Position numbers and translations under genes: made by a program
Notes under the pieces: generated by a model
Database searches by the model: none
Seen by the model: the letters and a program-made list of their open reading frames with translations, nothing else
Told to the model about the DNA's origin: nothing
Shown: positions 39,693-53,404 of the stretch, piece by piece
Layout of the letters: the number at the start of each line of letters is the position of its first letter
Position numbering within the stretch: the stretch's first letter is position 1
Source of the DNA: Sugiyamaella lignohabitans
Lineage: Eukaryota; Ascomycota; Dipodascomycetes; Dipodascales; Trichomonascaceae
Length of the DNA stretch: 64,000 nucleotides
NCBI RefSeq assembly: GCF_001640025.1
Contig: NC_031672.1
Span: 2,108,001 to 2,172,000 of the forward strand
Direction: 5' to 3'

Positions 39693-42600
39693 CTAGAAGT
39701 CCAGCATGTGTTTGGTGGGGAACGGTTTGATGACGGGTAGTGGGAGAGGGTCGAGGTAGTAGACGTTGCCGTCGTCGTCGTAGCGTTCGCGGTCTTTTTC
39801 TGAGAGGGTGAATATTTCTTCGACCACGTCGGAAACGTCTTGGAGCACTTGTACGAACATGGCTTGGACTTGGTAGGCGTGACTGCGCATTTTGCGTCGG
39901 ATCAGTCCTTCAATGAGTCGGGTGGCTTCAGGTTGGGTCTCGTGAAGTCGGTCAATCAGTCGACCCATGGAATTCACGAGATACTCTTCTTCATAGACAC
40001 TGCCCTTCTTACCACGAGCTCGCTTCCGTTCTTCACGACGTTTGTTTTTAGCAGTTCGTCGAGATGCTCCTGTTTGCGCGGTTCCAGCTGTCTTACCGGT
40101 ATATCTGGTGAAGAATGATGGTGCTGTAGACGACTCGGTAGGTGCGATTGATACGTTATCAGGGGTATCATCTTCAGGGCCACCGCCGAAAAATCCTAGT
40201 GGATCAGCGGCTTTTTTAGTTCGAAGTTCTCGGATTCGGTTGACTTGTGACTTGACTTGTGATTTACAATCAGACACAAGCTCCGAGATCTGTCCGAATC
40301 CTTCTAACAGACCAGAATCAATAATCAACTCGAGATACTCAGGGTGGTTATGAAGTGTCACTACTCGTATAGCTTCGTCGTATAAATGTCCTTTACAGAG
40401 GATTCGTGCTGCTTCCTTTATATCTTTAAGATAGTCGAGCTGGATTGTAGCTGCGGCTTGGTACTGATGAGCGTCATAGGCCAGTTCTCCCAGGTGTTGA
40501 GCCGTCTCAATGAGCTTGTCTTCATTAAACAGAGACTTGTGTTCGCTCAAAATAGCCAATGCTGCACTCCAGTCTCCGGATAATTGATACACGTCTACGG
40601 CATCTTCGAATTTGCCAAGTGCTTCATATGCCAGAGCTGCTTCTGAGTAGTTGGTTTGTCCTTGAAGGAATGAAGCGTACAATTCGAGGATTTGGTCTTG
40701 TTTGCCCGCGTCGTATTTGTAGATGGATAACGCTGGCTTGTATAGCTGGTGTTCAACAACGTAGTCCAGTAACTCGTCAAATGCTTCTTCACCTAGTTGA
40801 GAAAGGTGCAGCAAGGCTTTTTCATAGCGCTTGAGATGTGTATCAATAAGGAATTTACCTCGTAATGGTGTTTGTAACTGGATGTTTTGTAAGAATGGCA
40901 GGTATTCTTTAGGATCCTTTTGAGACTGTTGTGCAACCAAAAGAGTCAATTCAAGGTCATAAAGACCGAGGGCAGTTCTGTAAAGAAGTTCGACGTCTTG
41001 TAAGAAACATAGGTGCTGAACAGCTGTTTCGGCCAAGTTGGTTGTTGAAGACTTAACTTCAGAGCCGGAGTTAGGTTTCTTGCTTGGGAATAGTTCCTTT
41101 GCAAGAAGCAATGCCGCCTCAAGATCAGGTGGTGATTTACATGCGTGGGCTGTGAGGATGCTTTGCAAGTATGTAGTTCTGCGATCAGGCGTATCCAAGA
41201 CCGATATCAATGCGTCACAAATACGGTTGACTTTGTTGGACTCACCAGTAGCACTGGATCCAGTGGCATTGGGACCACCAGAAACAACTGGAGCTGCTGT
41301 TTCGGCTTCTTGATCATCAAGCTTGAGTTTGGCAATTCCCTCAGTGATAGTCTCTTTGTACATTGTTTGAGACACATCTGCCTCTTTGAGTCCTGATAGA
41401 AACAAATCGATATACTCGACACTAGCCAGTTGGTCAACAAATGTATCGAGATTATCGTAAAAGGTTTGAGGAGAATAGTCATGAAGCAAGTTGAGATCGA
41501 TCCGGTGAACTCGACATGACTTGAATGCAAGGTCGTAACGGATAGCGTCGATGTTCCTACGGACCTCACTCAAAACCATGATACGAGGATGAATAGTCTC
41601 TAAATTGCCCCGTGGAGCTTGCAAAATGAGAGCTGTTTTGGATGGAATAACCGAAACAATTAAAGAACCACGTTCAATTGACCGGCATCGCTCATCTGAC
41701 TGTTGGTCTTCATCAGATGGAACGGTGATTTCATCAACGTCGGCACTCAAATGACAGAATTTGAGATAATGCTGAGCCGTTGTAAAGATGACATGGCTCT
41801 CACTGATAGTCAATGAGGTAACTGATCCTGAAAGCTGTTTTTGATTGGCATATAATCGACCCTTGCCAGAAAGACCATAAGCAGTGGGTGTTGCAAACAC
41901 AGCAACTGGACCTGAAGCTTCAATATCATCATTTTCATAGTCAACTGCCTTTTGCTCAACCTCAATAGCCTCGCTAACTCCACTGTCAACCTCAAATGCA
42001 ATACAGCGCTCTGGGAATCGGGCAATATCAGCTTCAATCACTTCCAAATCATACGGAGACAACCGATGAACCTTGGCATCGACCGTCTCAAAAACAAATG
42101 CACCGTAGTCGGATTGAGTCTTCAAAATAAATACATCTGGAACAATATTGTGCACAGCAGCCACTGAATACTCCAGCTGTGTCTCGTCGTTCTCATCGAT
42201 TTCATTCACCAGCTCTAATACTACCATTGTCGAGCCGACAACTTCATCTACTACAATAGCAACCAAGTTGTTAATAAATGCTAACTGCTTGGGAACCGTA
42301 TCATCCGGTAGAACTGCTAATAATGGAATCTCTTTTACAATCTGTGGAGTCTTTACTTTTCTTCCTTCTGCAGACAAATTCCATTCAGCAATAAGAATCC
42401 TCGACCTTGTCAAAATAGCCAGTGTATCATTAGTATTGTTCACGGCAGCATGCAAAACTGTCTCGTTCTTATCAATAGTACAAGTTCTAAATGCCATTGG
42501 AGGTGGTGTATTGGCGATTTTTAGTGGTGTAATTTTGATATCTGACCCATCCAGAATAACTGTCGTACCCAAATCATTGGGTTGTTGTGAAGGTCCTGAT

Positions 42601-44083
42601 ATCAGTGACCACAGTAAAGTATGTGTTTCTAATCGGAAAACACAACCTGATTCGATTTCATAGCACACAAGCAAACTCAATGGCTTCTCAGGATGCCATC
42701 TGATCCACTTTATATGCCCTTCATGGCCACCTCGAGGCAGGATCTCCTGCTTCAAATGCCAAGCATAGTTGCTAACTGTCCACAACTGAACTGTATTCTC
42801 AAACACCACTGCCAACACATCTGAATCAATATTCCACGCAAGCCCTTTAACAGCAGGCGCATGTGATATTTCTGTTGGAGGAGCAGTACTTGTATGTTCG
42901 CCAGAACTAGCTCCACCCACGGCCGTGAGATTCTCTCTTCTCAATGAGAACTCTCCTCTTCTCAAACCATTTCTCTCAAAAAATACTAGATCCTGACCAG
43001 ACGGCTTATTCTGTACACCTGCGATAAGATTTCCTGATGGTCTCCAAGAAATCTCCCCCTCGAGCCAGTCCACTGGCTCTGAGACGCTATTTAATGATCC
43101 ATCCCGGCCATAAACTCGAACAGTACGTCTTCTTAAACCACCTTCAACCTCATCAATGGTGCTAACTGCCACAAATTCACCATCGCCTCTCCAACTTATC
43201 CTCGTGAACTGACCAGAGTCACTCTCTACAGCAACACCAGAGTCAACCTTGGCCGGCATGGTGGGATCTCGCAAAGCCTTGGCTCCCTTTCCCTCAAACT
43301 GGGTCTCCTTTTTACCCCATCCAACTGACACATGCTTTGAAATCTTTAAATCGTCTTTTTGAATCGAAGCCTCTGCAATTGACTCGAAAACACGACTTAG
43401 CAGAATCACTGACTTGCTTGTCACAATACTGAGAATCTCCTCATCAGGACTCCAAGCGGCATCAGTCACTCCATCGTCAATTGACCCTACAATCTCCACA
43501 ATGGCTTCTTCACCACTGTCAATTCCTGGTGTAACACTCTCACCATCAGCAGCTGATGAGTAGCTAGCAACTCCAGTCACATTAATCAAATCGCCATTAG
43601 ATAGCACCAAAACCACGTTATCCGTATCGGAAAAATACTTGGAAGAAAGCACTTTAATCACCTCCTCATTCTCATTTTCTTCTTGTGGAAGTTCCCAAGA
43701 TGCAAATACTGATACCTGGCCAGATTTCTGACTCCGTTAGTTCTCGTTCGGGAAGTAGACAATGCCTCCGGCGGCTGGGGCTCCGCCCCAGACCCCGTTG
43801 CTCCTCTCGCTACGCTCGAGTCGTTACGTCTACGTTTTCACCAATTTCTCATCGGAGACCAGACTTTTCGTAGGAGATCAAACCATCCGTGCTATTACTA
43901 AACTCATAGCAAACTTACCGATATCTTCTGGATCTCCACATTTCGGAAGTCAGCACTTGGACCGTAGGTGCAAATCATGGTGTCAGCGAATGGATCGAAT
44001 TCGGACCATGCTAGCGGAAGGTCGGGCACGGTTTCCGAGCGTACGGTGAGTACTCCACGGTGCGCCGTCACTAAATTGCGCAT
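39693..44083 (-). CDS. ELP1: Elongator complex subunit 1 (Iki3)
   Basis: Scaffold of the Elongator complex, which makes mcm5/ncm5 modifications on wobble uridine of tRNA. Two exons on the minus strand: 43919-44083 (55 codons) and 39693-43727, encoding 1399 residues. The first exon starts MRNLVTAHRG, the canonical Elp1 N-terminus. The intron (191 nt, GTAAGT, AACTAAC 8 nt before its AG) holds a solo palindromic arm; splicing joins NVEIQKIS to KSGQVSVFASWEL in frame. WD40-like N-terminal propellers (GVTDAAWSPDEEILSIVT, FTRISWRGDGEFVAVS, KGLAWNIDSDVLAV) are followed by an alpha-solenoid with TPR-like repeats. The basic RREERKRARGKKGS stretch near the C-terminus is the tRNA-binding and dimerisation segment known in Elp1. 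Longer than the 1349-residue S. cerevisiae protein. Confidence 0.96.
43763..43824 (+). repeat. GC palindromic element in the ELP1 intron
   Basis: Forward arm with GCGTAGC on the complement, inside the intron at 43728-43918, close to its 3' end. Confidence 0.95.
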
Positions 44084-45776
44084 TTTGGCCTTTCTATAGT
44101 CTTCAAATCCTCACCTGGTGCTCTGGTTCTCCTTTGCTTGATCTCACGGTCACCTGCCGCTAAAATAAAAAATCTCACCCTGCGTCTCCACACCGCCAGC
44201 CGTGCGACCTAACCCGATGACTTTTGGGTCTTTCAGGGGAAGGCTGTTTAATCCGGCTTTTTGCAAGTCAATTACTAATAAATATTTCTTATATCATAAA
44301 AATGAAGTACTAGATTATAACCTCAGTTATACTTCATTTAAGATGCTTTAATAATTCAATTTTTTATCGTTGAATCAACATATCACTAGTGCGCTATATA
44401 AGTTGATAGTATATCAGTCTAGATCAAAAGTAAAGACTAATTATCTTCCGTGTTTGTTTCGTAATATTGATGCGATGGTTATATTTAATTATCAATGTTT
44501 AAGTAATAGAGTGAGAAAAGCGTTTACAAAGGCTTCCCACTGCATAATACGGTATTTACGTGAATTTACGCAACCTGAGAACCCAACTTCACATCTATCG
44601 GGCGGCTTCACTGTTCTGCAATATTCTTAAAAGAGAGATCTTAATCTGAGTTCACTAGAGCTCCTTTGGCCTAATTCCATTAAAGATTAACTATTAAAGT
44701 CAGTCTCGTCAGTAGTACGATATTTTACCGAGGAAGGCAGGGTAATTGAGACTGGATTCTTCATCATTTGCCAAAAACGCAGCGTCAGTCAACCGAGCTA
44801 TTATTATCTGTAGCTGGGACGGAAAGTATTCATATAATTTCAATTATTCAGCAAATATCCTTACTGAAATGGTGCAGCGTTGTTAAACTCATCAATTTTT
44901 TCGGCCACATTCAAAGCCATTTTGTAATATTGTATGAAATGGCCCACGAATTGCAAACTAATATTATTTTATAATAAATCTAAGCCGGGTAATTTTAAAT
45001 TATTAAGTATGTTAAGAACGAAATTCGCAGAGTCAGTATATGCAGTAGAGGATCCAGGATGAAACATTCAAACCGATATCTCCAGCTAATAGCGCACTCA
45101 ACTAGTATACCGTCAGCTCGCATAAGTTTAGCTCGTGTAGTTATGTGTGTCAACGAGACAACTGAACTTTGGCCTGATTAAACTGTATACAATGTCATGT
45201 TCATGGTGTATATTCCTAGCTTACCCTACATAACTCTGTATCTTGAAGTAAAGTGACATAAATCGATTATTCAAGAAGTTTGAGGTAGACAATCTTGAGA
45301 ACTGGTTCACTAATACAAACTTTTATTCCCCGGTGACAGTGATACTGCGACGTTCTCTCAACAGGCTAAGAAGCGAACACACTCTATGAGGGCTATAATA
45401 GGCGTCTAATTGGCCCGCATTCCGATGTAACCGAAGAAATATCCTTGTTAAACTCATCCCATCAAGAAATAAAACACTTAATATATATATTTAGTCCTTT
45501 GTTTACGAGCACTCTCTTCAGCTAACATAGGCAAGTCTTTGTTATTGTAGAAAGAATTACCGGTAGCACTCAATGACAGAATTTAGCGACGGACTTCCAT
45601 CTCTATCCTGGTTCTTACATTATTGCGAGTTTGAACTGGTTGCCAACACAGCCGGGCTGCTGTAACAGTTTTTCAGCTACGTCAATAGGTATCCATCCAT
45701 AGTGGTGCACCAGTCTCGGAAACTACCATAGAAGAAATAAGCAGTATCATTAGTATCATTAAATTGTTTTTATATA
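44084..45776. other. ELP1 / RIX7 spacer without palindromic elements
   Basis: 1.7 kb of AT-rich sequence between tandem genes, with no palindromic element. A stretch near 45045-45115 resembles the dispersed decayed repeat seen at 52-54 kb. No gene seen. Confidence 0.55.
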
Positions 45777-48476
45777 TCATGCCGAACGCTGTTTCATGCG
45801 TGAATATTTTGCCCGTTCCGAGTCCGACACACTGGCACGGACTTTCGAAAAGGCTTCTTCAAAATGAGCAGCGGTTACACGGACATCGGCTGGACCGTCT
45901 TCGAAGTTCCCTAACTTTTTACGTGCCTGAATGACAGTACGAAGGGCCAGACCAGCAGCTTCTCGAGTAAGATTGGCCAAGTCGGCACCCGAGAAGTTTC
46001 GGCATCGCTCATCATGACCAATAATTGCGAGATCGACGTCTTCGTGTGTAGGAGTCGTTCTGGTAACAGTCTTGAGGATTTCTACTCGCTCATCGGCAGT
46101 CGGAAGTTCGACATAAAGCTGTTTATCGAGACGACCAGGACGGAGCATGGCACTATCAATCATATCTGGTCTATTCGTTGCAGCAATGACATAAACGCCT
46201 TTGCGGTCTCCGACACCGTCAAGTTCAGTAAGGAGGGTGTTGACTACACGTGATGAGGATTCTGAGTTCGAATCGTCACGGCGGGGTACAAGTGCATCCA
46301 GCTCGTCGAAAAAGATCACACATGGCTCGGAAGCTCTTGCTCGAACGAATACTTGTCGAACTGCTCTTTCGGACTCACCCACATATTTGTTGAGGAGTTC
46401 AGGACCACGAACCGAGATAAAGTTGGCTTGTGATTCATTTGCAACAGCCTTGGCAAGAAGAGTCTTACCACAACCTGGTGGTCCCCAAAGCAAAACGCCT
46501 GATGGTGCCCGGATACCAGCAGCAGCATACAGTTCAGGATTTTTAATCGATTCCACGATAGAGTATTCAAGCTCCTCACGAATGGTGCTCATGGCACCGA
46601 CGTCATCCCAAGTGACATCTGGAACTGTGGTAAAACCTTCACGCTTGGAAGATGGTTGAACAGATGGAAGAGCTGTAAGGAAATCTTCAAAAGTGATAGC
46701 TACTTCAGAAAGTTGTTCAGGAGTCAGGGGATCAGGGTGTGCAGTTAAAAATGATTTAATTTCGTTTGGAGGAATTGAAGTGGTAGATGCAGTATTGCTA
46801 ATTGTTACCTCGGTAGTTACAGGAGGGTTAGCTTGCTCATCTGAAACTTGAGTAATGGTGATATCAATTTGACCAGTGCTACTGTCAACTGAGTCAGGTT
46901 CCATATGAGATCCATTTGCAGTAACTTCTAGTCTCTGCTCTTCGACATCATCCACTTCCATATCATTGACAACGGTATTAGTTTCAGCAACAGTATCCAA
47001 ACTAGTCTTAATATCGTCTTCTTTTGATTGTTCTCCTGGAAGCTTGCTCAAAACTCTCTTAATAGCACATGCACCAGCAGCAGTCACCAGGGCATTCAAG
47101 TCAGCACCAACATAACCAGGGGTGAGTTTAGCAAGACGTTTGAAATTGAAGTTTTCTCCTCCTTGAAGCTTCAACTTTCTGGACATGGTTTCCAAAATCT
47201 TTTGTCTTGCTTCCTGGTCAGGAACACTCATGCAAATCTCACGATCAAACCGTCCACCACGTCGTAGAGCCGAGTCAATAGCATCGGGTCGATTTGTAGC
47301 GCCAATAATCATAACAGGCTTTCCACCAGTCTTCTCCATTGAAACATCGTCCATACAGGTGAGCAGCTGAGCAACAATTCGCCTTTCCATTTCTCTTTGA
47401 GCACTTTCACGTTTAGGTGTAATGGCATCAATTTCATCAATAAATAGTAAACATGGAGCCAAAGTTTTGGCTTCATCGAAAATCTCTCGCAGCTTCTTTT
47501 CTGACTCACCTGACATGCCCGAAACCACAGATGGAGCAGACACATTGATAAAAGCTACCCCAAGATCATTAGCCAATGCGTTAGCGAGCATTGTCTTACC
47601 ACAGCCAGGAGGTCCATGAAGAAGGACACCACGAGGAATATCAGATCCAATCTCAGTATACACTTCAGGGTGTGATAATGGCCAAGCTACCATTTCCAAC
47701 AGCTGCTTGATTACTCTGTCCACACCACCAATATCCGACAGTGAGATATTGATTGCTGGACGGCGGTCGATCTTATCTTTACGCTTCTTATCACTCTCCT
47801 TTTTGGCTTTCTTCTTTTCAGGAGGAAGGTCAGAGCGTGAAGTAGCTACTACTGGAGTTGCTGTTCCACTTCCAGGAAGAGAACTAGCAGCCAGCTTGGA
47901 ACCAAGCTCATTCACACCATCTCCTTTTGAGACTGATTTTGATTCATCTTCTTCACCAGTCTTCAAGCGGGCAATTCTAGCTATTGGTTCTGCTGGAGGA
48001 ATGTCCCATAAGTTGATTACGTTTTTGTTCATCTGGTTGGTATCTTTAACGTCCATAAGAGAATCGATATCAACACCTTCAAAATCACTATCAAGCTGTT
48101 GTTCTTCTTTAAGAGCAGCTTGTTTCTCTCTCTCTTCTTTTCGAATCAATTCAAAAGCCTTTCCTACGGATTCTTCTAAAGCTACTCTCTTAACACGGCG
48201 AAGGCTCAATTCGGCCCTCTGACAAATATCAATAGCTTCAGTAACACGCAACTTCCTCAAGTTGAGCAATAAATTAAGTTCAGCTTCTCGTTTAGCTAAC
48301 AAGCTATCATCATCTTCATTGTCTTCTTCATCATCTTCGCCTGTCAACTCCAGTTGACCCTTCTTTCTAGCGTCATCCAAAGCCTGTTCCTCGAGATATT
48401 CCTTCACCAGTCGGTAAACGGTCTTATCAAGAGACGAGTTGGCAGACCCGGGATTTTTCCGAGGTCTTGGTCTCAT
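45777..48476 (-). CDS. RIX7: AAA ATPase Rix7 (NVL), 60S ribosome biogenesis
   Basis: Nucleolar type II AAA unfoldase that releases Nsa1 from pre-60S particles. 899 residues, one exon. The N-terminal domain (about 1-210) is rich in Lys/Glu and binds the pre-ribosome. AAA domain D1 has Walker A GPPGCGKTMLANALA, Walker B CLLFIDEIDAI and arginine-finger region RRGGRFDREI. A Thr/Ser-rich linker of about 100 residues follows. D2 has GPPGCGKTLLAKAVANE, CVIFFDELDAL and RPGRLDKQLYVELP. Both ATP sites look intact. The order and the KVRASVSDSERAKYSRMKQR C-terminus match Rix7. Divergent from VPS20. Confidence 0.95.
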   Translation of the reverse strand: MRPRPRKNPGSANSSLDKTVYRLVKEYLEEQALDDARKKGQLELTGEDDEEDNEDDDSLLAKREAELNLLLNLRKLRVTEAIDICQRAELSLRRVKRVALEESVGKAFELIRKEEREKQAALKEEQQLDSDFEGVDIDSLMDVKDTNQMNKNVINLWDIPPAEPIARIARLKTGEEDESKSVSKGDGVNELGSKLAASSLPGSGTATPVVATSRSDLPPEKKKAKKESDKKRKDKIDRRPAINISLSDIGGVDRVIKQLLEMVAWPLSHPEVYTEIGSDIPRGVLLHGPPGCGKTMLANALANDLGVAFINVSAPSVVSGMSGESEKKLREIFDEAKTLAPCLLFIDEIDAITPKRESAQREMERRIVAQLLTCMDDVSMEKTGGKPVMIIGATNRPDAIDSALRRGGRFDREICMSVPDQEARQKILETMSRKLKLQGGENFNFKRLAKLTPGYVGADLNALVTAAGACAIKRVLSKLPGEQSKEDDIKTSLDTVAETNTVVNDMEVDDVEEQRLEVTANGSHMEPDSVDSSTGQIDITITQVSDEQANPPVTTEVTISNTASTTSIPPNEIKSFLTAHPDPLTPEQLSEVAITFEDFLTALPSVQPSSKREGFTTVPDVTWDDVGAMSTIREELEYSIVESIKNPELYAAAGIRAPSGVLLWGPPGCGKTLLAKAVANESQANFISVRGPELLNKYVGESERAVRQVFVRARASEPCVIFFDELDALVPRRDDSNSESSSRVVNTLLTELDGVGDRKGVYVIAATNRPDMIDSAMLRPGRLDKQLYVELPTADERVEILKTVTRTTPTHEDVDLAIIGHDERCRNFSGADLANLTREAAGLALRTVIQARKKLGNFEDGPADVRVTAAHFEEAFSKVRASVSDSERAKYSRMKQRSA

Positions 48477-49083
48477 AGTGGCTTGCTGAATTTCTATGCA
48501 AATGCGAATGCAGAATAAATAAATATAAAGCCCGAGCTCACACCTCTAAAGTGTAATGTTGACAGATCCAAAATATTTTCATGATCGACATACCTGTGCT
48601 TATCTTATCAACCAGAAGCCCTAACCTCTATCAAACTCAGGGGGTGGACTGATTCAAATAGTATCTTTCACTCCTTCTGTCAAAATAGAAATACCATTGT
48701 ATTAATTATCACAGAAATCCTAGCAGGCCCACCATGTCGAAATTTATCTGGTCAGCGTGAATCACGGGTTCCCGATGGTGAAATCTCCTGCGAAGCAGGA
48801 GCAACGGGGTCTGGGGCGGAGCCCCAGCCGCCGGAGGCAAAACCCCGATCAGGATTTAACTCTGGATAACCCATTTAGTCTCCCAAATTTTATCTAGCAG
48901 AACTAGCAAAAGATTGTAGGAAGTGTCCTGGCTCGGTGTAGCGCCGCAGGGTCGCCTCGCGCCGTAATCGGCAATGGTGCATCATGTCTGATAGTAGATA
49001 ACGGCCGACCTGTGGACTTGTAGACGGAACCAAACCAGACATTAGAAACCAAGAAACAGAGTTGAGTGCTTGAGAAATCCAGT
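48477..49083. other. Divergent RIX7 / VPS20 promoter region
   Basis: 607 bp with a solo palindromic arm at 48784. No other feature recognised. Confidence 0.6.
48784..48839 (-). repeat. GC palindromic element, solo arm
   Basis: Reverse arm with tip CTCCTG-CGAAG-CAGGAG in the RIX7/VPS20 divergent promoter. Confidence 0.95.
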
Positions 49084-49701
49084 ATGGGGAATAACTCAAG
49101 CAAAGCGACGGCCCAAGATAGGGCGATACTGGATATGAAGATCCAGCGAGACCAACTGCGAAAGTACCAGAAACAGATCACAGTCATCCTGAACCGAGAG
49201 CAGGAGATTGCGAAAGAGTGTCTTCGCAAAGGCGACAAGAGACGAGCATTATTGGCATTACGGAAGAAAAAGTATCAAGAACAGCTACTGATAAAAACAG
49301 ACGGGCAGTTAGAAACACTGGAACAGCTGACCCGTAGCATAGAGTTTGCATTGGTCCAGAAAGACGTTCTATACGGACTTCAGCAGGGCAACCAAGTGCT
49401 CAAGACACTAAACCAAGAAATGTCCATAGAGAAAGTCGAGAAGATCATGGACGAATCAGCCGAGGGCATTGCATACCAACAGGAAGTCACCGACATGCTC
49501 TCACAAACCATCACCAACCAAGACGAGGCCGAAGTCCAAGAAGAACTCGACCGACTGGAACAAGAAGAACTGGCCAAAAAGATGCCAGCCATGCCCGAAG
49601 TGTCAACCGACCAACCTGTACCCGAACTGCCAAACGTCCCCGATACCAAACTCAAGAACCCGCAGTCCGAAGATTCACACAAACAACCGGTGCTGGCGTA
49701 G
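49084..49701 (+). CDS. VPS20: ESCRT-III subunit Vps20 (CHMP6)
   Basis: Nucleates ESCRT-III on endosomes by linking ESCRT-II to Snf7. 205 residues from the ATG at 49084. The N-terminus MGNNSSKAT is a myristoylation signal (Gly2, Ser6), as in Vps20. A basic coiled-coil core (KIQRDQLRKYQKQITVILNREQEIAKECLRKGDK...LALRKKKYQEQLL) is followed by the acidic autoinhibitory C-terminal half and a Pro-rich MIM2-like segment (VPELPNVPD). The start six codons upstream would bury the myristoylation site and is rejected. Converges on HEM2. Confidence 0.95.
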   Translation: MGNNSSKATAQDRAILDMKIQRDQLRKYQKQITVILNREQEIAKECLRKGDKRRALLALRKKKYQEQLLIKTDGQLETLEQLTRSIEFALVQKDVLYGLQQGNQVLKTLNQEMSIEKVEKIMDESAEGIAYQQEVTDMLSQTITNQDEAEVQEELDRLEQEELAKKMPAMPEVSTDQPVPELPNVPDTKLKNPQSEDSHKQPVLA

Positions 49702-49744
49702 CGCTCTTCCTGTATATTTAACTGAATATTAGCATGAATCGGAC

Positions 49745-49880
49745 TGCCTCCGGCGGCTGGGGCGCTGCCCCAGACCCCGTTGTGCTCGCTTCGCGAGCAG
49801 CTTGGACCGTCGAGCCCGCTGAAAACTCCTGCGAAGCAGGAGCCACGGGGTCTGGGGCAGAGCCCCAGCCGCCGGAGGCA
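49745..49880. repeat. GC palindromic element, inverted pair
   Basis: Lies between the convergent VPS20 and HEM2 stops (44 and 46 bases away). The tips differ: GCTCG/CGAGC and CTCCTG/CAGGAG. The forward middle hairpin is GGGGCGCTGCCCC. Confidence 0.95.
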
Positions 49881-49925
49881 GACTGGTACGTCGAAGGTTT
49901 AGAGTGGAGACATGCTTTTGAGTAT

Positions 49926-50960
<1,035 letters not shown>

Positions 50961-51558
50961 TCACCCACTTTGTAAACTGAGATATTCAACTAGAATTAGC
51001 TGTTTATCCAAGAGTGTTATATTTAATCAAAACAGTATATGTTCAAGGGTAGAAAGGCTAAAATGAATGGAAAATAAGGTCCAAGAGCAAGCACACCTGA
51101 TATTTTACAGGAATGGAACTGTTTGAGAAACTGCCGTAAATTCCAATCAGCAGATAACGAAATAAAGCCAAAAATAATGCGAAATCGATGCTATTTAACA
51201 GAAATCAAGTAAATCAGAGCCGAACCGATTCTTGACTAATTTCCTAACCCATCTGAATATGGTGCATTACGGCATAGTTCGAGCCGTGAACCTCGTTTAC
51301 CACCTCGTTTACCTCGTAATACCCAGGTGCTCAGATAATGACCCGGGTCGTGCTACCAGTAAAATTTGAACACCACAACCCACATAAATCTACGATCTAA
51401 ACCCATTGGAACGATTTCTAGGAATATTATCTTGTTTTTTTGGTGAATTTGGGAGACCAGGAAAACTGCCCATAGCAAGCGACCCCGTTGTTACGATATT
51501 CTCCTCTACTGCGTATAGGCGGGGTCATGGCTCTGAGTTCTCTTTCCAGAGCCAAACC

Positions 51559-51614
51559 TGCCTCCGGCGGCTGGGGCTCCGCCCCAGACCCTGGTTGCTC
51601 CTGCTTCGCAGGAG
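51559..51614 (+). repeat. GC palindromic element, solo arm
   Basis: Forward arm with tip CTCCTG-CTTCG-CAGGAG. Confidence 0.95.
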
Positions 51615-52139
51615 ATTTTTAAAGTAAAAATATTTGGCTCAATAGTAAATCGTCCTTTAGACTTGATATCCATTCCAACATTTCATTGAATACCAAAACT
51701 TACGTCCACTCTCCATTCATTCACTAACTCAACTCGGCCAAAAGTAATCGCTTGTCAAGTATTCAATCAATAGTTTCACCGTTTTATTGTGGAGCTTTGT
51801 TAAACTCTTCAATTTTTTATTTATGACTTCGGTCCAGGCATCAACGCCATGTTTTTTTAGGTGAACCAAGGCCATGAATAGTTCACATAATGCATTAATA
51901 AGTGATACATGCCGGGTAACGACTTATGGCCCCCAGTTCAGAGAGCAATATTATTTATTCCAAGTGATAGAAGGAGTCAGATTGTGCCATGAATTGTTCA
52001 GGATAAGTATCTAGACCACTAGGTCCAGCTGATAACGCTATTATTGAGCCCCGGTTCTGTCGGTGTTCTGGGGCTTTCTCTCCAGTTAAATGTGTAGAAT
52101 GAGCTTCCCTTATTAATATCCCCAGACGAGGAAGTTCAA

Positions 52140-52400
52140 GTAGTATATCCATACCAGATCCTCCGCACGATTCGATATTTAGTCGGGTAAACCCATGTCG
52201 AGTCAATTACATCCATGCCAGATCCTACACACCTTCAGATAAGCCCATGGCGAATCATATACATCCATGCCAGATCCTCCGCACGATTAGATATTAGTCG
52301 GATAAGCCCATGTCGAGTCAACTACTCCCATGCCAAATTCTCTGCACGATGTCGAGTCATCTACACCCATGCCAGATCCTCTGCACAATCAGCTGGAGAT
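52140..52400 (+). repeat. Degenerate minisatellite, about five units
   Basis: Units beginning GCCAGATCCTC(C/T)GCAC occur at about 52150, 52218, 52268, 52331 and 52370. They are separated by 39-68 bases and contain GATATTAGTCGG and CCCATGTCGAGTCA blocks. The copies are diverged and of unequal length. Confidence 0.8.
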
Positions 52401-52490
52401 AGTAGTCCGGATATTCGTCCTGGATCCATACTGCCAGCTGGAACTATAACAATATTAAGGGTGGACTGGGGGACGTCACGTGGTCCTTGC
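52315..52490 (-). repeat. Dispersed decayed repeat, inverted copy
   Basis: Its complement matches 53790-53925 with many substitutions: shared blocks include CAATATTGTTAT, CCAGCTGGCAGTATGG, TCCAGG.CGAATATCC and the CCAGCTGAT / GGATCTGGCATGGG end. It partly overlaps the minisatellite. Confidence 0.7.
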
Positions 52491-53404
52491 CAGCAGGAAG
52501 TGGGTGGTGATTGGGAACTTAAAACTCAATGTCCAGAGTAAACTTCATAGACCAGTATCTGAAAATAATACGAGTAAGGAAGTATTTTGTGTGTTGTCGT
52601 ATGAATCTGGCTCGAGTGGTCGCACACGCACACGTTTGTCTCATGCAGGCAAGTACTTACCAGGCTAATACCTCAGAAGATACATTTTACAATTCAATTA
52701 GTATTTCTGGCTTTAGTATATGTATCAGAATCTCTAAGATAAACAACCAAACTGACTTCTTGAGAGTTCTGCGTTCGGCCACTATTTGTCTGCTGCTAGC
52801 AATCTGGACTTTCGATACTCGCATCTTCTCCTGAGATTAGCCAAATTACTATGTACTAAATCTGCCCTGATAATAAGATGACTATCATATATTCTTTCCC
52901 AATTTATTGGGAGAGGGGTTCACCAGGATTGCCCTGGGCCATATTCAATCGACGTTGGTAAACAGCCAACCTGTCCTTCTCTACCAATCGTTTTCGCAGC
53001 TGGTTGGCTGGTTCTGGTGTAGCAGATCAAGTGACCTGTCAAGTTTAGGACTGCTTGGCGTCGTCAATGCTATACTACCAGGACTGCCTTTCTTCATGAA
53101 TGACTTTGACCCTGCCCACTCGGCATTGGGCAAATTGATGCTTCCCCTTTAAAATATGTCTACCCTTGATATCACCAAGTGAGTTCGTCTACTTATCTGC
53201 GGAAAAACCAGGACAAAAACCTGATGTAACAAAATGTCAAGGTTGGTACCAGAACCACAGGTCAAGTCAAGGGCCCATGGGTATAATAGTAACACTATAG
53301 AAAATAGAATAATTTATTTGTCAGCATAATAAAATTAACTGTTATTGGTGAAATAGCTCCTAAAACAAACATAGGGAACAGATCCGAAACGAAAATAATG
53401 AAAC

